The notes: a model not told the origin generated them from the letters alone. A stretch of DNA of 64,000 bases from Thelephora terrestris (GCA_015956445.1 WIUZ02000006.1:1488001-1552000), one strand, 5' to 3'. Counted from the stretch's first letter, positions 44,877-57,110 are shown. A program made the numbers and translations.

Positions 44877-46492
44877 GAGATGTGTCCAAGGATGTCGGCC
44901 TGAGGTACTCTGATGAAAGCCTTCTTCCCACTAAACGTAGCCCCATAGGACTTGACGCGCTGGATGATCCGGTGGACTGCTTGGAAGTGCTCCCAGACAA
45001 ATCGTCGAATGCCTGGGTTTTCGGGGATGGTCTTGTACGTTCCGTCGGGAAGCTCGTATCGCGACTTTGGGCCTTTGATGGGGACATCGTCGGCGAAAGG
45101 CTGGGTCCAGTGCGGGATTTCGGGTCGAAGAATGTGGGAGACGTCTCCCTGTAGCACGGCTGGGGAGTTGGTCCAACCCATCGGTAGAACTGTGAGTCGG
45201 AACACGCCAAGGGGGGTGTTGAACGTGGTCATGTCGTGAGAGTCGGGATGAAGCTGGCGCTGGTCAAAGGAAACGTATAGGTCGAGCGTGGTGTAGATGG
45301 AGCGACCAGCGAAGTCTTCAGCAACCACATCAATGTAGGGAGGCATGGCAGCGTTCTTGATCGTAACGGCGTTGAGAGGCTCCAGGGAATGGACCAGACG
45401 TAAGGACTTCCCATCCTTCTTGTAGACACAGAACCATCTACTGTTGTAGGAGGAGGACGAGGGTTCGTAGACACCGGACTGCCACTTGTTCTCGATGATC
45501 TGGGTGACCTCAGAGAGGATCCCGCGAGGGATGGGGCCTTGTCTGAGTACCCAGGGCGTGTGCGCGATGTGCGGGATCTCGATGGGGGCGAAGTACTTGG
45601 GATCAAATGTCCCTCTCTCGTCGTCGGTCCATGCGAATGCCGTGTGATGGGTGCTAACGATCCACTCCGCGAGCTTCACTTCTTCTGGTAGCAGAAGTCC
45701 TTTGCCAAGCGCCATTTGCTTCCGGCGTTCGGGAGTGAAGCGGGGGACGGGGGTGTATTCGGGAGGGTGCGTAGGCAAGGGAGGCATGTCGGCAAGGGGG
45801 TCGGGATGGTCGTGCCGAATGATCCGAAAGTTCTCTGGCAGGGTGGTGGTGACGGGTCGAGTCTTGTTCGCCACTTTCTTGTACAGGAACGTGGATCCAC
45901 CGAAGGTCTCGCTAGCGAGCGGGATCTGGGAGTAGAGCTCCGATAACCACATGCTGGCTGCTCGTGCGGGAGTAAGAGGGTCGAGAGGGGGAGATGGTAA
46001 CTCTTCGCGAAGGGCTGCAAACTCTGTCGAAAGGTCGCGACGGGCGGGAGCATTACCCATCGCGAGGAAGAAATGTTCTAGGCGTTCTGACGAAGTTCCT
46101 GCCACTTCGAGAGGCGGGTAACCGTCTTGGGTGTCTGCATGGTTTTGGGGTGATCCTTCCGTCACACTCGATCTGAGAGCTCTGTAGACCTCTAATGCCA
46201 GGTGGCGGGTGAGAGCTGGTGTCGATGAGGTGGTCGCGACGTTGGGAGGATCGGGGATATCGAGAGTGGAGCGATCCGGTGGGGTCTCAGGATGGCCATC
46301 TATAGAATCGTATCCTATGAAGAAAGAGGAGAAAGGAGTGGGGGCAGCATAGCAGGATGATATGGGGAAAGGAGTGGAGGAGAGAAAAGGAGAAAGGACG
46401 GAGGAAATCGAGACAAGAGGAGGTGGGAGAGGAGACATAGGTGAAACTGACGCAAGTTCTGGGTAGAGGGGACCGGGACAGGGAGGTATCAT
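44877..46492 (-). CDS. Pol of element C, N-terminal part through reverse transcriptase
   Basis: A proline/serine-rich leader is followed by blocks shared with element A: FLYKKVANKTRPV, LPENFRIIRH, EWIVSTHHTAFAWTDDERG and the RT core with TLDLYVSFDQRQL and FADDVPIKGP (near 45.08 kb). The frame ends in the palindromic insertion at 44876, just after the ATFSGKKAF block. It shares the FADD variant of the YxDD box with element A. Truncated fossil. Confidence 0.8.
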
Positions 46493-46657
46493 AGAGTATC
46501 CGATGTTTTGCGGCCTGCAGCTTGGCGTGCACTGCAGACACTGGGAGTCGGTTGGGTCGGGACGCGGGAGTAGGTTCAGACGGCTCCACGAAGATGTGGG
46601 GCTCTTTGCGCGAGAGCGGGGGAGGTTGGGGCTCTGTCGTGACCGTAGTGCCGTCTG

Positions 46658-47116
46658 CTAATGAAAATTTACCGCTTCCTCGGGATTTGGTTGAGGAGAC
46701 TTGCGGATTCGGGGCTGCATCGCAAACACGTAGAGCTTTCCCGTTTTCGGATCTTTGACGCGGATCTCGTGCTTCCCTCCTGCGCTGCTGACTTCGGAGC
46801 AGCTGATGACATCGAAGAAAGGTCGTCCTAAAAGAACCTCGAAAGGCGCTTCTTCAACGACCTGGATCTGGAGATAGATAGTGATGGGACCGAGCTGAAC
46901 TGGGTGGTCTTCAATAAGGCCTAGCGTTATGGTGGTGCTTGCGTTCGCCGACTCCATTGGCATAGCGCGACTCGCGACGATGGGTGCTTGCAATCGGGAC
47001 CAAACATCCTTTCTCATCACCACGACCTGAGCACCTCCGTCGAGAATGCACTCGGGTTCGACACCCGGCCCAAACGTCAGGTGGATGACGCGAAGGGGAA
47101 GGGAGGAGGCTGCTGC
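46658..47116 (-). CDS. Protease end of the Gag frame of element C
   Basis: Reads SLPLRVIHLTFGPGVEPECI with the protease-like ECILDGGAQVVVM, then a ...LLGRPFFDVISCSE block. It corresponds to the last part of the gag-protease frame of element A. The palindromic element at 47117-48069 separates it from the rest of gag. Pol begins downstream in another frame, as in element A. Confidence 0.75.
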   Translation of the reverse strand, partial: AAASSLPLRVIHLTFGPGVEPECILDGGAQVVVMRKDVWSRLQAPIVASRAMPMESANASTTITLGLIEDHPVQLGPITIYLQIQVVEEAPFEVLLGRPFFDVISCSEVSSAGGKHEIRVKDPKTGKLYVFAMQPRIRKSPQPNPEEAVNFH

Positions 47117-48069
47117 CACTGGGGGCAAGGGGTCAAATACCCAGTGGGTACATGCTGAACACATTGTGATCACAGTCAACAAGTGATCACAATGTGCCCA
47201 GTGGGGGAAATATGAATACATTCAAAATGTGCCTGGCCATGTGAGTCCAATGTGCCCTGTAGGCACATTTTGATTGTGATCACAATGTACCCATCAGTGT
47301 GATCTCAATGTGCCCACTGGGGACATTTTGATTGCGATCACAATGTACACATCAATGTGAACTCAATGTGCCTGCTGTGCACATTTTAATTTCTTTCACA
47401 ATGTTCCCATCAATGTGTTCACAATGTACCCAGCTCATTACATAATAGTTTCTTTCACGATGTTGTCCACAATGTGTCCAGCATGTGGCTGAGCCACTCA
47501 TTCAAAATTCTTTCAAAGATTACCCAGTGATGTGTCCATAATGTCCCCAGGGGGTTCTTTTTGAAGTAATCACAATGTAATCTCAATATTGTTTGATTTC
47601 ACCATGAACTTTCAAAGAAATCACTATGTGTATGGCTGTCCACATTCTAGGCACATCACTGGATACTTTGTGAAAGAAGTTTGAATGAGTGGCTCAGCCA
47701 CATGCTGGACACATTGTGGACAACATCGTGAAAGAAACTATTATGTAATGAGCTGGGTACATTGTGAACACATTGATGGGAACATTGTGAAAGAAATTAA
47801 AATGTGCACAGCAGGCACATTGAGTTCACATTGATGTGTACATTGTGATCGCAATCAAAATGTCCCCAGTGGGCACATTGAGATCACACTGATGGGTACA
47901 TTGTGATCACAATCAAAATGTGCCTACAGGGCACATTGGACTCACATGGCCAGGCACATTTTGAATGTATTCATATTTCCCCCACTGGGCACATTGTGAT
48001 CACTTGTTGACTGTGATCACAATGTGTTCAGCATGTACCCACTGGGTATTTGACCCCTTGCCCCCAGTG
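47117..48069. mobile_element. Palindromic CACTG element, subfamily 3, copy a (953 bp)
   Basis: Starts CACTGGGGGCAAGGGGTC and ends with its reverse complement, with the 3-bp duplication TGC (47114-47116 and 48070-48072). The arms meet near 47593. It is filled with CACAATGTGCCCA, ATGTGATC and CCCAGTGGG motifs, the last of which echoes the element's own termini. No coding capacity. It shares length and sequence with 55390-56342. Confidence 0.92.
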
Positions 48070-49971
48070 TGCGGAGGATGAGGAGTCGTACTTCACGAGG
48101 TCCAAGAAGACTAAGGGGGGTTCTGCATCGAAACATCCAGCTAGGTAAGCATCCACTTCATCGACTTCTACCGTGTTGGCCGAGATCTTCTTGCTGGTGA
48201 CAATCTCCCTGACGTGTTTTCGAAGGTCGGGAGCGACGGCCAGAAGTTCGCGAGCGCTGAGGTTGACCTTGGAGTCGAACACACGATGGACTATGTCGCT
48301 TGTCTTCACGTTGTGTTCGACTGGGGCCTGGAAGCGATACTTGGAGTCGTCGGGAGGTGGTCTAGGTGGATAGGAGACTGGTCGCATCGGTCCTTGGGGG
48401 CGCTGTGTCTGGCGATCTCCCGCTCGAGCTCCAGGCTTTCCGGAGGTATTGGCGGGGTTCGTCTGGGTCTGGGTAGGAGCAGGAGTGGGCTTGGGCGGTC
48501 CCGACTCGCGACTGGCTGGGGTAGGGCCCGTAGGGGCAGGTGGTAATCGTCCATCCCTTCGGGGTGGGCCCGTCCTTCTCGCGATCTCAACACCGTCAAA
48601 CCTGACTTTCTTGGGGCCAGTCTGCAGGGCGTAGATCTGGGCGTTGCAAATGGAGTCGAGCTGGGCTTGCATCAGTTCGACTTGTTCTAGTGTCTCGTCG
48701 TCGTACTTGGAGAGGGGGGTAGGAGCGTAGCGATTCTCGACGGGAGTGTGTGGTATGCTGGTAGCCGCGTAGTCCTCCTGGTCGGGATCGTATTCCTCCT
48801 CGAAGAGGTCGTACTGTTCGTCGGGATGGGCATAATACTCTTCGGCAGGGGGGTCTATGTCTATGGTGAACACACACTCGTCTGGACCTTCTAAGAAGTT
48901 GGTTGCAAAGGCGTCGCGACCTTGTCCTTCGTCGAGGCCCTCTGATGTCCAGTAGTTGTCGATACGTTCGCGAAGGTTCTTGCCGGGGATGTTGCGTGGA
49001 GGGTAGCGGCCATCGGGTAAGGATAGCTTCCCGTAGCCGTTCTTGATGACCTTTCCTTGTACAAGGTAGTCCGCTGCGATGGGGCAGTCGCGAACGAAGT
49101 GGTCATGGGCGCTACAGAACACGCAGTTCTGGGTGTACTGCTCTGGGTTTAGGGTGTTCCACCGGAGGATGTTTTGAAATACTCCTCCCGGAGTAGTCTG
49201 GGAAGTAGCGGGACGAGGGAGGCGTGGTGGAGGGGCAGAAGGAGGGGGCCCACGGCGAGGCTGTACGTTCGCGGTGAAGACCCGAGTCAGGTTTGACATC
49301 GCCTGGATGAGCTCGCTGACGCTCCCCTGCTCTGCGGGCTCCGTCTTCGGGATGACAGCTCGAGAGTCGGGGTTGTCGTCGGGAGCGCGTGTGTTAAGGA
49401 CAAACAACGCAGCCTCGTGGACATCAGAGAACTGGTAGCCGTCGTCAGGAAGGACGTCAGGCTTCTTGATCGACAGTCGATGCAGGATTTGTGCGCGGAT
49501 AGGCTGGGGGAATCCCCTGAGATAGGCGGCGTCACGCTCCTGAGCGGTGTAGCGTCCCTTCGCAATGAGGTACGCGGAATAGGTAAGGAAGGACCGGTGG
49601 TAGTCGCCGAGGTCTTCGCGACTCATGTCCCGGTACCCGCGAGTGCGCTCCAGGAGGGTATCCAGATCTCGAGTGGTCCAGCGGCGGTCCACCTGGAGGT
49701 GGGAATAAAGATGTCTAACTTCGATCTTAAACTGGGCCCAAGTGGCGGGAGTGTGAGCGAGGACGTCCGGGTGCAAGCAGGGAACATGCTCCCAGGATTC
49801 AGCTGCGCGACCGGCGTAACGCTGAGCCCAGTCAATCATCTGTGCGTCGTCTAGACCTGCGCGCTTGGCTACCTCCTCGAGCTCGTCAAAGAAGGTCTTG
49901 AAGCCTTGCTCAGTATCGGAGGCGAACCGAGGAGCCTCGCGACTGTGCGTCAGGGGCATGTTGGCCGTCAT
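48070..49971 (-). CDS. Gag of element C, main part
   Basis: The frame starts MTANMPLTHSREAPRF and matches the Gag core of element A (DAQMIDWAQRYAGRAAESWE against EMIDWAIRYAGDAGDGWEF). A zinc knuckle CVFCSAHDHFVRDC lies near 49.1 kb. A proline-rich linker follows, ending in the LSARELLAVAPDLRKHVREI block, before the palindromic insertion. The L1 unit to its right separates it from the gag N-terminus at 52406-52742. Confidence 0.8.
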
Positions 49972-50443
49972 TGCTGGATAAGATACGGGTGTGATGATTT
50001 CGCCGTCTACCCCCTTTTATTTCCTTTATTTAACGCCTCATCACCACTAAGTCAGTTGGTGCCCTGCCCTAAACACGGCGGTAAACTGTTTATTATGCAG
50101 TATGCCCTATGCTTAACGACTCAAAGTCCAATACGTGGAACGTGCTACTAGTCAAGATACCCCAGAAGACCCGAGGTATAATACGTGAACATGTACCGGC
50201 GGACCTTCACATGAAGATCCCCCCTACCTGGCCCTCCGTTGCCCCTGGACGACTAATAGATATTCAGACTACCGACAACAAGGGATGTATTAATAAGCGT
50301 CGCGCGCTGACCTCTCGCAGAAGTCAACCGGCTTATTAATCTGACCCTTGGATTGGACTTATGAAAACCATATGCTTTACGACTCATGGATCACACGCAA
50401 TAGAAAGAAGATTCGTTGGAAGCCAACAGTACAAAAGAGTTAT

Positions 50444-51708
50444 CTAATCAATATCTCTTCGGATCCTTTGTACTACTTCCAATGCCGACCTCACCAACTC
50501 CTCATTCAGCCAGTTCTGCTCCCGGATCTCGTTCGGGTCTACGTCCGACAGGTCGTCGTAATCTGGAAGCTCTGTGTCAGAGTTCGGTTCGCTATCGGGA
50601 ACGAACTCGGCATACGGATCATACTCCAGAGCAGGCCATTGATGGCGACTACCCCAAGGAGTAGACACGAACTCAGGACGAGGAGTGTCCCTACGGACGA
50701 CTCCCACGTTCTGATAGAACTCGTCGCTCCCAATCTCGATAACCTCATCATCAACGGGAACCAACCTGTTCTCGTGACGAACCAACAAACGAGCGGGTGG
50801 TGACTCAGCCCGATTGGGAATTATCGGCGACCCGGCCTGATGCAGAATCTCCTCTCTCTCTTCTTCTTCGACTCGGACCTCCGGCTTGTTACACCTCCTC
50901 TGGAGATCCCGGACTTCTCCGGTCAACTCGGAGACACGGCGGGTAAGGCGAACCTAAAGGAATAGGGTTAGAAGATATCGAAAACCTTCAACCCCTACCC
51001 CTTACCTTATCGTCCTCCAACTCTCCGGTTTTGGTAACCAGAGCCCGGACCAAGTCCTTGAGGGTAGTCACCTCTCCCTAAAAGGAAATGTTGGGTTAGA
51101 GAAAGTCAATTATCTCCCGACCCCACATTTACCTTAAGCAAATCAATGTCGGCCCCCTGCCGAACAAGGTTATCCTCCTGTCCGTGAATAACTCCCTGCA
51201 TATCTTCCTTCCAGTTCTCCAAGACCTCTATCTCCTCGCGACGACCATCGATACGCTCGTTAACGTGAGCCACTTCGTCCATCAGCATGGACCCAACGTT
51301 CCCCGTATGGAGAACGCTGGCCTCCAACACGGAGTTGAAGGTCTCGTTGGACTCCGTCACGAACTCAACACCCCTATTAAGGAGTTCGTTCGCATAAGGG
51401 TTAGTCTCGATGCGCGCCAACTTGCGCCGAGACACCCTTCGAGCAGCCTGGAGAAAGTCCCTGAAACCTAAAAGGAGTTAGCTTGGTTTCCTAGATCGGA
51501 ATTCGCAAGCAGGGCCCCCACCTAAATCAGAGAACCCCTCATTAGGGTCGGCGGTGGCGGTCCGGTCCATAACCGCTCCCAAAGTAGGATAAGGGCGAGA
51601 CGGATCACGGCGGGCATGGGAGAAGCGGTCGATGTTGAAGTTGTTCTCCTGAACAGGAGAATAAGAGGAAGAGCGACGAGTGGGATTGCGAGTAGAAGCA
51701 CGAGGCAT
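50444..51708 (-). CDS. Antisense accessory gene inside LTR L1b
   Basis: ATG at 51708 (MPRASTRNPTRRSSSYS). Coding blocks separated by short introns encode a long helical, probably coiled-coil region (VNERIDGRREEIEVLENWKE; VRLTRRVSELTGEVRDLQRR) and an acidic C-terminal part, ending RIRRDID at 50444. No known domain is recognised. The frame layout suggests about five exons. The gene runs opposite to the LTR's TATA box. The layout (short N-terminal exon, coiled-coil middle, acidic end) is like that of the L2 gene, although the sequences do not align by eye. Confidence 0.6.
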
Positions 51709-52136
51709 ATTGGCTGTGTAACAAAGATGGGTTTGTTGGAAGACCAGTCATCCAACCCCCTTTGGTTATATACCAAATGCCACGCCCCTTCCACGACTCA
51801 GGAGTTGAGTCATCATTTCTATTGTTTACTGCGCATGACCCACATGACATCATATGCCCCTATTTCTTAGTCATATGCTCCCCTTTTGCCATTGGCTGTT
51901 AGTCAGCCATACCCACATTCCTTCCGAACATTCTCAGGATACGTCATGCTTTGTAACTGCTTTGCAATGCTCTCAAATTGCTATTGGCCGCCACACTTTC
52001 GTTTATCAGCTGATAATTTGTAGCATTAGTCACCACGTAACGCACAGACCATGCAGTGCTGTGCACGGACCATGTTTGTCTGTGTTTGTATCATTAGGGT
52101 AGTTACATGTCACTGTCACATCACAAATCTAAGTAG

Positions 52137-52144
52137 TATATATA
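52137..52144 (+). promoter_or_regulatory. TATA box of LTR L1b
   Basis: TATATATA followed by CTCAGAGTAG, about 260 bp before the LTR end. It gives the orientation of the LTR and the likely start region of retroelement transcription. Confidence 0.55.
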
Positions 52145-52405
52145 CTCAGAGTAGTTTAGCCTGTACTCCTTAGATTTGTTATCATCAGACTCTCCGTGAC
52201 CTCTACTGCTGTGTGCTTAGAGCAAGAGTGCCTGAAGACCCTTGTCTCCTTCTTTCTCCTCTTCTCCAATCTAGTCTGTGAAGAGACTTCCGATATCCCT
52301 GGGTTTGCAATAGGGCTATAACTGTGTGTTTGCCCCCTAAGTGCGATAGGTTTGGATAGCAAGAGTGCTATAGAACTGTAGAGGTCGCGTCGGCCTGACA
52401 ACGGG

Positions 52406-52742
52406 TGGGTGGGTGGGAAAAGTTGGTGTCGTGATCGGGAGGGCCTGCGCGAGTCACGACAGGGAGTCTGGGGGAGTGGGCGATCGCGACGGCGGAACGG
52501 TGCCTGGCAAGTCTGTGGGTGAAGATAGTGGGGTGCGGAAGAAGGTCTCGTCTTGTTCAGGATGCGGGAGAGGGTTGTTTGATGAGGAGGTGATCTGCCG
52601 GGCTACGATGGCGGAAACGACGTTGTCGAGTAGAGAGAGAGTCTGGCGAGTGTCGAGAATAGCCTGTCGGGCTTCCCGAACGTCTTGGTTAATCTCGGCT
52701 GGGGCTTGCAAAGCCAGGAGCCAAGTGCGAGATCGCGTCTGA
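52406..52742 (-). CDS. N-terminal part of Gag of element C
   Basis: Reads LALQAPAEINQDVREARQAI followed by LDTRQTLSLLDNVVSAIVAR, then a proline/serine-rich stretch. The equivalent part of element A (before its MPLSHTKSAP block) has the same character. It lies directly right of the duplicated ACGGG of the L1 unit. The protein start is uncertain. Confidence 0.55.
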
Positions 52743-52859
52743 GGGGGGGAGAAATCTAGCGGGATAACCTTTTGCGCACGACCTCGTCCGTGGGGTGGAA
52801 TGGCTGATAGCTTCTAGCCAGAAGTGACCTCCGAACCGGTCTCGGTGTGGGTTCCAAAA

Positions 52860-53884
52860 TGAACTGCTACTATCCGGGTGGAGTCGGGACACGACCAGAA
52901 TAGCAGAAGCGGGGTGAGGGGTCACCGGTTGTGCAGAGGTCGGGAAGGGGAGAGAAGCTAGACAGAGGAGAGGGAACCACGGTAGGTCGCGACATTGTTG
53001 GGACGAGAAGGGAGAACTCTGTACTAGCAAACTCCTGCTAGATGATGATGATGGGCTAGGGGGCTAGTGGGCGATGGGCTAGTAGGCTATTGGAACTATG
53101 GGGCTAGTGGAATCGATGTCAGAGCGAGGAGCTGGAGGTGTTCGATGATCAGGTCGTTCAGGCAGAAGGGAGAAGAGGTGTGAAGAGGCCCAGGGGTTTC
53201 TTGTTCGTTCAACTAGCTAGTACAGGGTATTTATAGGTAGGGACAGTGCGATCTACGCGAAAGAGATGGGAAAAGTAGCAAACAAATGGAGAAACGGTGA
53301 GAGAATAAGAACAGGTAGATAGAAAGGGATAAACGAGAGTCCGACGCAGGGTAGGGAGACGAACGGTTCATCGGGAGGCCGGAACGAGGCTGGGACAGGT
53401 CTTACCGAGAGGATGGAGCGATCGTGAGAAACAGAGCCAAAAGGGGAAGTCTACGGGTTCGAGATCAAAAGATCGTAACCGGGCGGGAGAGCGGGAGCAG
53501 TCGAAGATGATTGGCGAGCGAGAGGGAACGAGTCGACACGTGTCTAGACTGAAGGGAACCGGACTGAGGGAGGGGACGCGTCATCTCGACGGGATAAGGG
53601 ATCGGGGGACATCGGCCGATCGCAAAATCACGTGCCATTCGGGAAGGACGGCCACAGAGGTGGAAGCAGCGTGTGATGACGCACGTCGAAGGGATTGTGG
53701 GAACAGCTCGATGATCGGGACGTCAAGTGGGCGTGACCTCCCGTGACCGATCGAGGGGCCGTCGGTTCGCGTAGGGGGTTTCGTCGAGATAGACGGGGTA
53801 GGAGCTGGGACTGGAGCTTAAGTCGAAGCTCACACGAATAGACGGCGGGTCACCGTGACCCGAGATCTTGATGGCCCGGCGTCA
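52860..53884 (-). repeat. 5' LTR of element C
   Basis: On the minus strand it would start TGACGCCGGGCC and end GTAGCAGTTCA, two bases before a primer site (TGGAACCCACACCGAGAC). TATAAATA reads on the minus strand at 53235-53228. Length (about 1 kb), position of the TATA box and primer site all agree with the LTR of element A, though the sequence is well diverged. The outer boundary is less sure than the inner one because no second LTR is available. Confidence 0.65.
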
Positions 53885-53898
53885 TCCTGTATGCCAAA

Positions 53899-54399
53899 CA
53901 CTGGGGGCAGGGGCACCTGGAATCGGTGATTACATCTTGATTACATGGTGAGTTCATGTGCACTGTTCAATGATTGTGATCGCCAATTCCAGATTGATTA
54001 CATTTCAAATGTTACCTTGACATGTAATTCAACTGTTGCCACCAACTCCATTTGAAATTTCCTCAAGATGTTCCCAAGCAATGTTTCCTGAATGTATCCA
54101 GTGGGTACATTGTGAAAACATCTCATGTTTTTGAGCGCATTTAGATTACATCTCAGACAATTGAAGAACATGCTGATTACATTGCAGTATCATTTTTGCT
54201 GACAGGTCAAAGGCATCCCAGAAACATTTGTTGAGAACATTTCAAATGGAATTGGTGGACATTGGTTGGATTACATGTCAAGGTAACATTTGAAATGTAA
54301 TCAACCTGGAATCAGCAATTACAATCATTGAAAAGTGCACATGAACTCACCATGTAATCAAGATGTAATCACCGATTCCAGGTGCCCTTGCCCCCAGTG
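53899..54399. mobile_element. Palindromic CACTG element, subfamily 2, copy b (501 bp)
   Basis: Starts CACTGGGGGCAGGGGCACC and ends GGTGCCCTTGCCCCCAGTG, with the 3-bp duplication AAA (53896-53898 and 54400-54402). Same length and content as 17920-18420 (TGATTACAT/ATGTAATCA filling). It lies between the 5' LTR of element C and an unknown host gene fragment. Confidence 0.92.
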
Positions 54400-54402
54400 A
54401 AA

Positions 54403-54694
54403 CACAGATGCCAAAGAGGTGTTATGTGATGATCCGTATTGATGACCTGGTTCTGGGTGTCGAGATGGGGTCCGAAATGGGGGCCCAACGGGCTCGTTTC
54501 GATGTGATATCTCCCCAAATTGATGCGGAAAGGAAGAGGTTCTAGCACTGGTATATTCGTTTTGCGTTCCGACTGGGGAACGTTGCTCCGGTTCAAAAGA
54601 ATATGTTGCGTTTATTGGAGCATCATCCCGCTGGCGGCGAGTATCATAGTGCAAAACTGATTCTGCGTTCGGATCTTCACCCGCGCCACGGAAC
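54403..54694 (-). pseudogene. Unknown host gene fragment, part 1
   Basis: The minus strand reads HYDTRRQRDDAPINATYSFE followed by NEYTSARTSSFPHQFGEISH and a proline/histidine-rich tail. No domain is recognised. It is cut on the right by LTR unit L3 and on the left by a palindromic element and element C. The same open frame seems to reappear across L3 at 57908-58036 (DNGRVHYYDREPRTPHPPMP). Confidence 0.45.
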
Positions 54695-54965
54695 TGTCAC
54701 GAACGCGTGACATAGTAGCTAAAATCACACAGATAATCCAAGACATTGATCTTATTCGTAGTAGTAAAAGTACAAAGGCGGCAGATAAAAACTACAAACT
54801 TAAACAAGGACAAAAGGGTCCACATCACAAGCACAGTCCTGAGCAAAAGGGCAGCGATGAGCAAAGTGGTGAGGGTTATGTACACTCTCAGGGCAATACG
54901 AATACGCCCGCGTCACCGGATCCTGCCAACATTCCCTACACCCCAACACATCATGATATAGACTA

Positions 54966-56659
54966 TCATGCATCTCCCGCCTCACGTCCGACAAGGCTGC
55001 GCTCACTAATGCGAACCCATAGCGGTCTTGGAGACCCACCACTTCCACCTTCAACTTCATCCGAACTTGACGTGACTTGTCGGAGGGACGACAGCGTTGA
55101 CCAGAACGAGTCATCGGACTCTTGCGGGTCTTCTTCTTCTGGGACCTCTCCACCATCTGATGAACTGGGGCAGGACTCCAGGGAGGGGATGGAGGGAGAG
55201 GAACGCCCTGATCCTGGCGGTGGCGAAGGGACGACTGGGGACTTGCAAGGGGGGTCGGTGCAATAAGTCCCATGGCACTGATGTCCGAAATATCGGAAGA
55301 GAGATGCCTGGAAAGGTCCCCAATGTTCCAAAGCAAAGTGAGAGAAGTCATCATTCAAGCTGTTCATGATGACGTACATGAGGTCCACACACTGGGGACA
55401 AGGGGACAAATACCCAGTGGGTAAATGCTGAACACATTGAGATTACAGTCAACAAGCGATCACAATGTGCCCAGTGGGGAAAATTTGAATACATTCAAAA
55501 TGTGCCAGGCCATGTGTATCCAATGTGCCCACTGGGCACATTTTGATTGTGATCACAATGTACTCAGCAATGTGATCTCAATGTGCCCAGTGGGGACATT
55601 TTGATTGCAATCACAATGTACCCACCAATGTGATCTCAATGTGCCCAGTGGGCACATTTTAAATTCTTTCACAAAGTGCTCAGCAATGTGTTCACAATGT
55701 ACCCAGCTCATTACATGATGGTTTCTTTCACAATGTTGTCCACAATGTGTCCAGCATGTGCCTGAGCCACTCATTCAAACTTCTTTCACAAAGTATCCAG
55801 TGATGTGTCCATAATGTCCCCAGGGGGTACTTTTTGAAGTAATCACAATGTAATCACAATATTGTTCAATTTCACCATGTATTCTCAAAGAAATCATCAT
55901 GTATATGGCTGCACACATTCTGGACACATCACTGGATACTTTGTGAAAGAAGTTTGAATGAGTGGCTCAGGCACATGCTGGACACATTGTGGACAACATT
56001 GTGAAAGAAACCATCATGTAATGAGCTGGGTACATTGTGAACACATTGCTGAGCACTTTGTGAAAGAATTTAAAATGTGCCCACTGGGCACATTGAGATC
56101 ACATTGGTGGGTACATTGTGATTGCAATCAAAATGTCCCCACTGGGCACATTGAGATCACATTGCTGAGTACATTGTGATCACAATCAAAATGTGCCCAG
56201 TGGGCACATTGGATACACATGGCCTGGCACATTTTGAATATATTCAAATTTTCCCCACTGGGCACATTGTGATCGCTTGTTGACTGTAATCTCAATGTGT
56301 TCAGCATGTACCCACTGGGTATTTGTCCCCTTGTCCCCAGTGACACGCTTCTCCAATTTCACAATCCTATCCTCCCTCTCCCTCTCCATGGCATCCAACA
56401 AAAGGACGGCTCCAGGGTGCTCAGCTTGAACCTGAGGCCTAGAAAGCCTGGGGTCTTTGTACCCAGCTTGTTCCCAGAACTCGGTGGGAGCGTTATGAGC
56501 GGTGAGGAAATCGACGGCGACTTGGTTGTCATGGGCGATATTGGCGGGGGAGTCGTACAAATGTTGCTCCACGTCGTAGGGAGCATTCGTCTCGAAGGAC
56601 GGAGTAAAGGGGGTGGCAGCAGCACTGAGCACGGCGTTGTTGGCAACGAAGGCAGACAT
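54966..56659 (-). CDS. Antisense accessory gene inside LTR L3, split by a palindromic element
   Basis: ATG at 56659 (MSAFVANNAVLSAAATPF). The first exon contains VAVDFLTAHNAPTEFWEQAG and ends in a helical ALLLDAMEREREDRIVKLEK-like stretch. The palindrome at 55390-56342 then intervenes. Beyond it lies VDLMYVIMNSLNDDFSHFAL, then a cysteine-containing CHGTYCTDPPCKSP and an acidic serine-rich end. No family is recognised. As in L1 and L2, the gene is antisense to the LTR and upstream of its TATA box. Confidence 0.5.
55390..56342. mobile_element. Palindromic CACTG element, subfamily 3, copy b (953 bp)
   Basis: Starts CACTGGGGACAAGGGGACA and ends with its inverse, with the 3-bp duplication ACA (55387-55389 and 56343-56345). 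Same length and motif set as 47117-48069 (CACAATGTGCCCA, CCCAGTGGG). It is inserted in the antisense gene of LTR L3. Confidence 0.92.
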
Positions 56660-57103
56660 AGTAGTAACGAATATTTGAGAGAGGAGAGTAGTGCTGGTGA
56701 TTGTGGGTGGAAAAGAGGCGATGGAGGGAACGATCATTAATCCCTCTGACTTAAATACATCCTGACTCAAGGAAAGAACCGGGAAGAGAAACAATAACCC
56801 ATCATCCATTAAAGTCCTAATTAGGATAAACAAACCCTCAGCCCCAATTGCGATCCCATCAAACCCTGAGAAATCCCTATCGATCATGGGAAATCCCCAC
56901 CACGCTTCTATTACTACCATGAAACACGAGAAATCCCCGAACACTTCCATCGACTCGCGCCTCTACTGTTCCCGTATTAGTAATTACCATCTGTCGTCTA
57001 AGTCCCCTCATTCTGACTCATCTACCCTACCCTAAACTACGCACAGACCATGTTGATTCCTGTTTGACTTGTTGTAGAATAATGACTCCTGTAGAGGATT
57101 GGG

Positions 57104-57110
57104 TATATAA
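57104..57110 (+). promoter_or_regulatory. TATA box of LTR L3
   Basis: TATATAA followed by GGAAGAGTG, about 150 bp before the ATG at 57259. It could drive both the LTR transcript and the 207-codon frame. Confidence 0.6.

Larger units (their letters stand above)
49990..52400 (+). mobile_element. L1 giant solo-LTR-like unit, copy b (2,411 bp)
   Basis: Begins TGTGATGATTTCG and ends GTCGGCCTGACA, flanked by the 5-bp duplication ACGGG (49985-49989 and 52401-52405). It has a TATA box (TATATATA, 52137-52144) about 260 bp before its right end. An intron-containing gene lies antisense upstream of the TATA box. Its left part is repeated inverted at 1-555. There is no internal direct repeat, so it is read as a solo LTR. 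It sits within the gag of element C. Confidence 0.87.
44877..53884 (-). mobile_element. Ty3/gypsy element C, 3' part missing
   Basis: Minus-strand element of the same lineage as A. It has a 5' LTR (about 52860-53884), a primer site, a gag split by an L1 LTR unit and by a palindromic element, a protease region, and pol up to reverse transcriptase. Everything after reverse transcriptase, including RNase H, integrase and the 3' LTR, is absent. The sequence stops at a subfamily-4 element and the 3.6-kb palindrome. It is therefore a dead 5' fragment. Age cannot be read from LTRs because only one is present. Confidence 0.85.
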
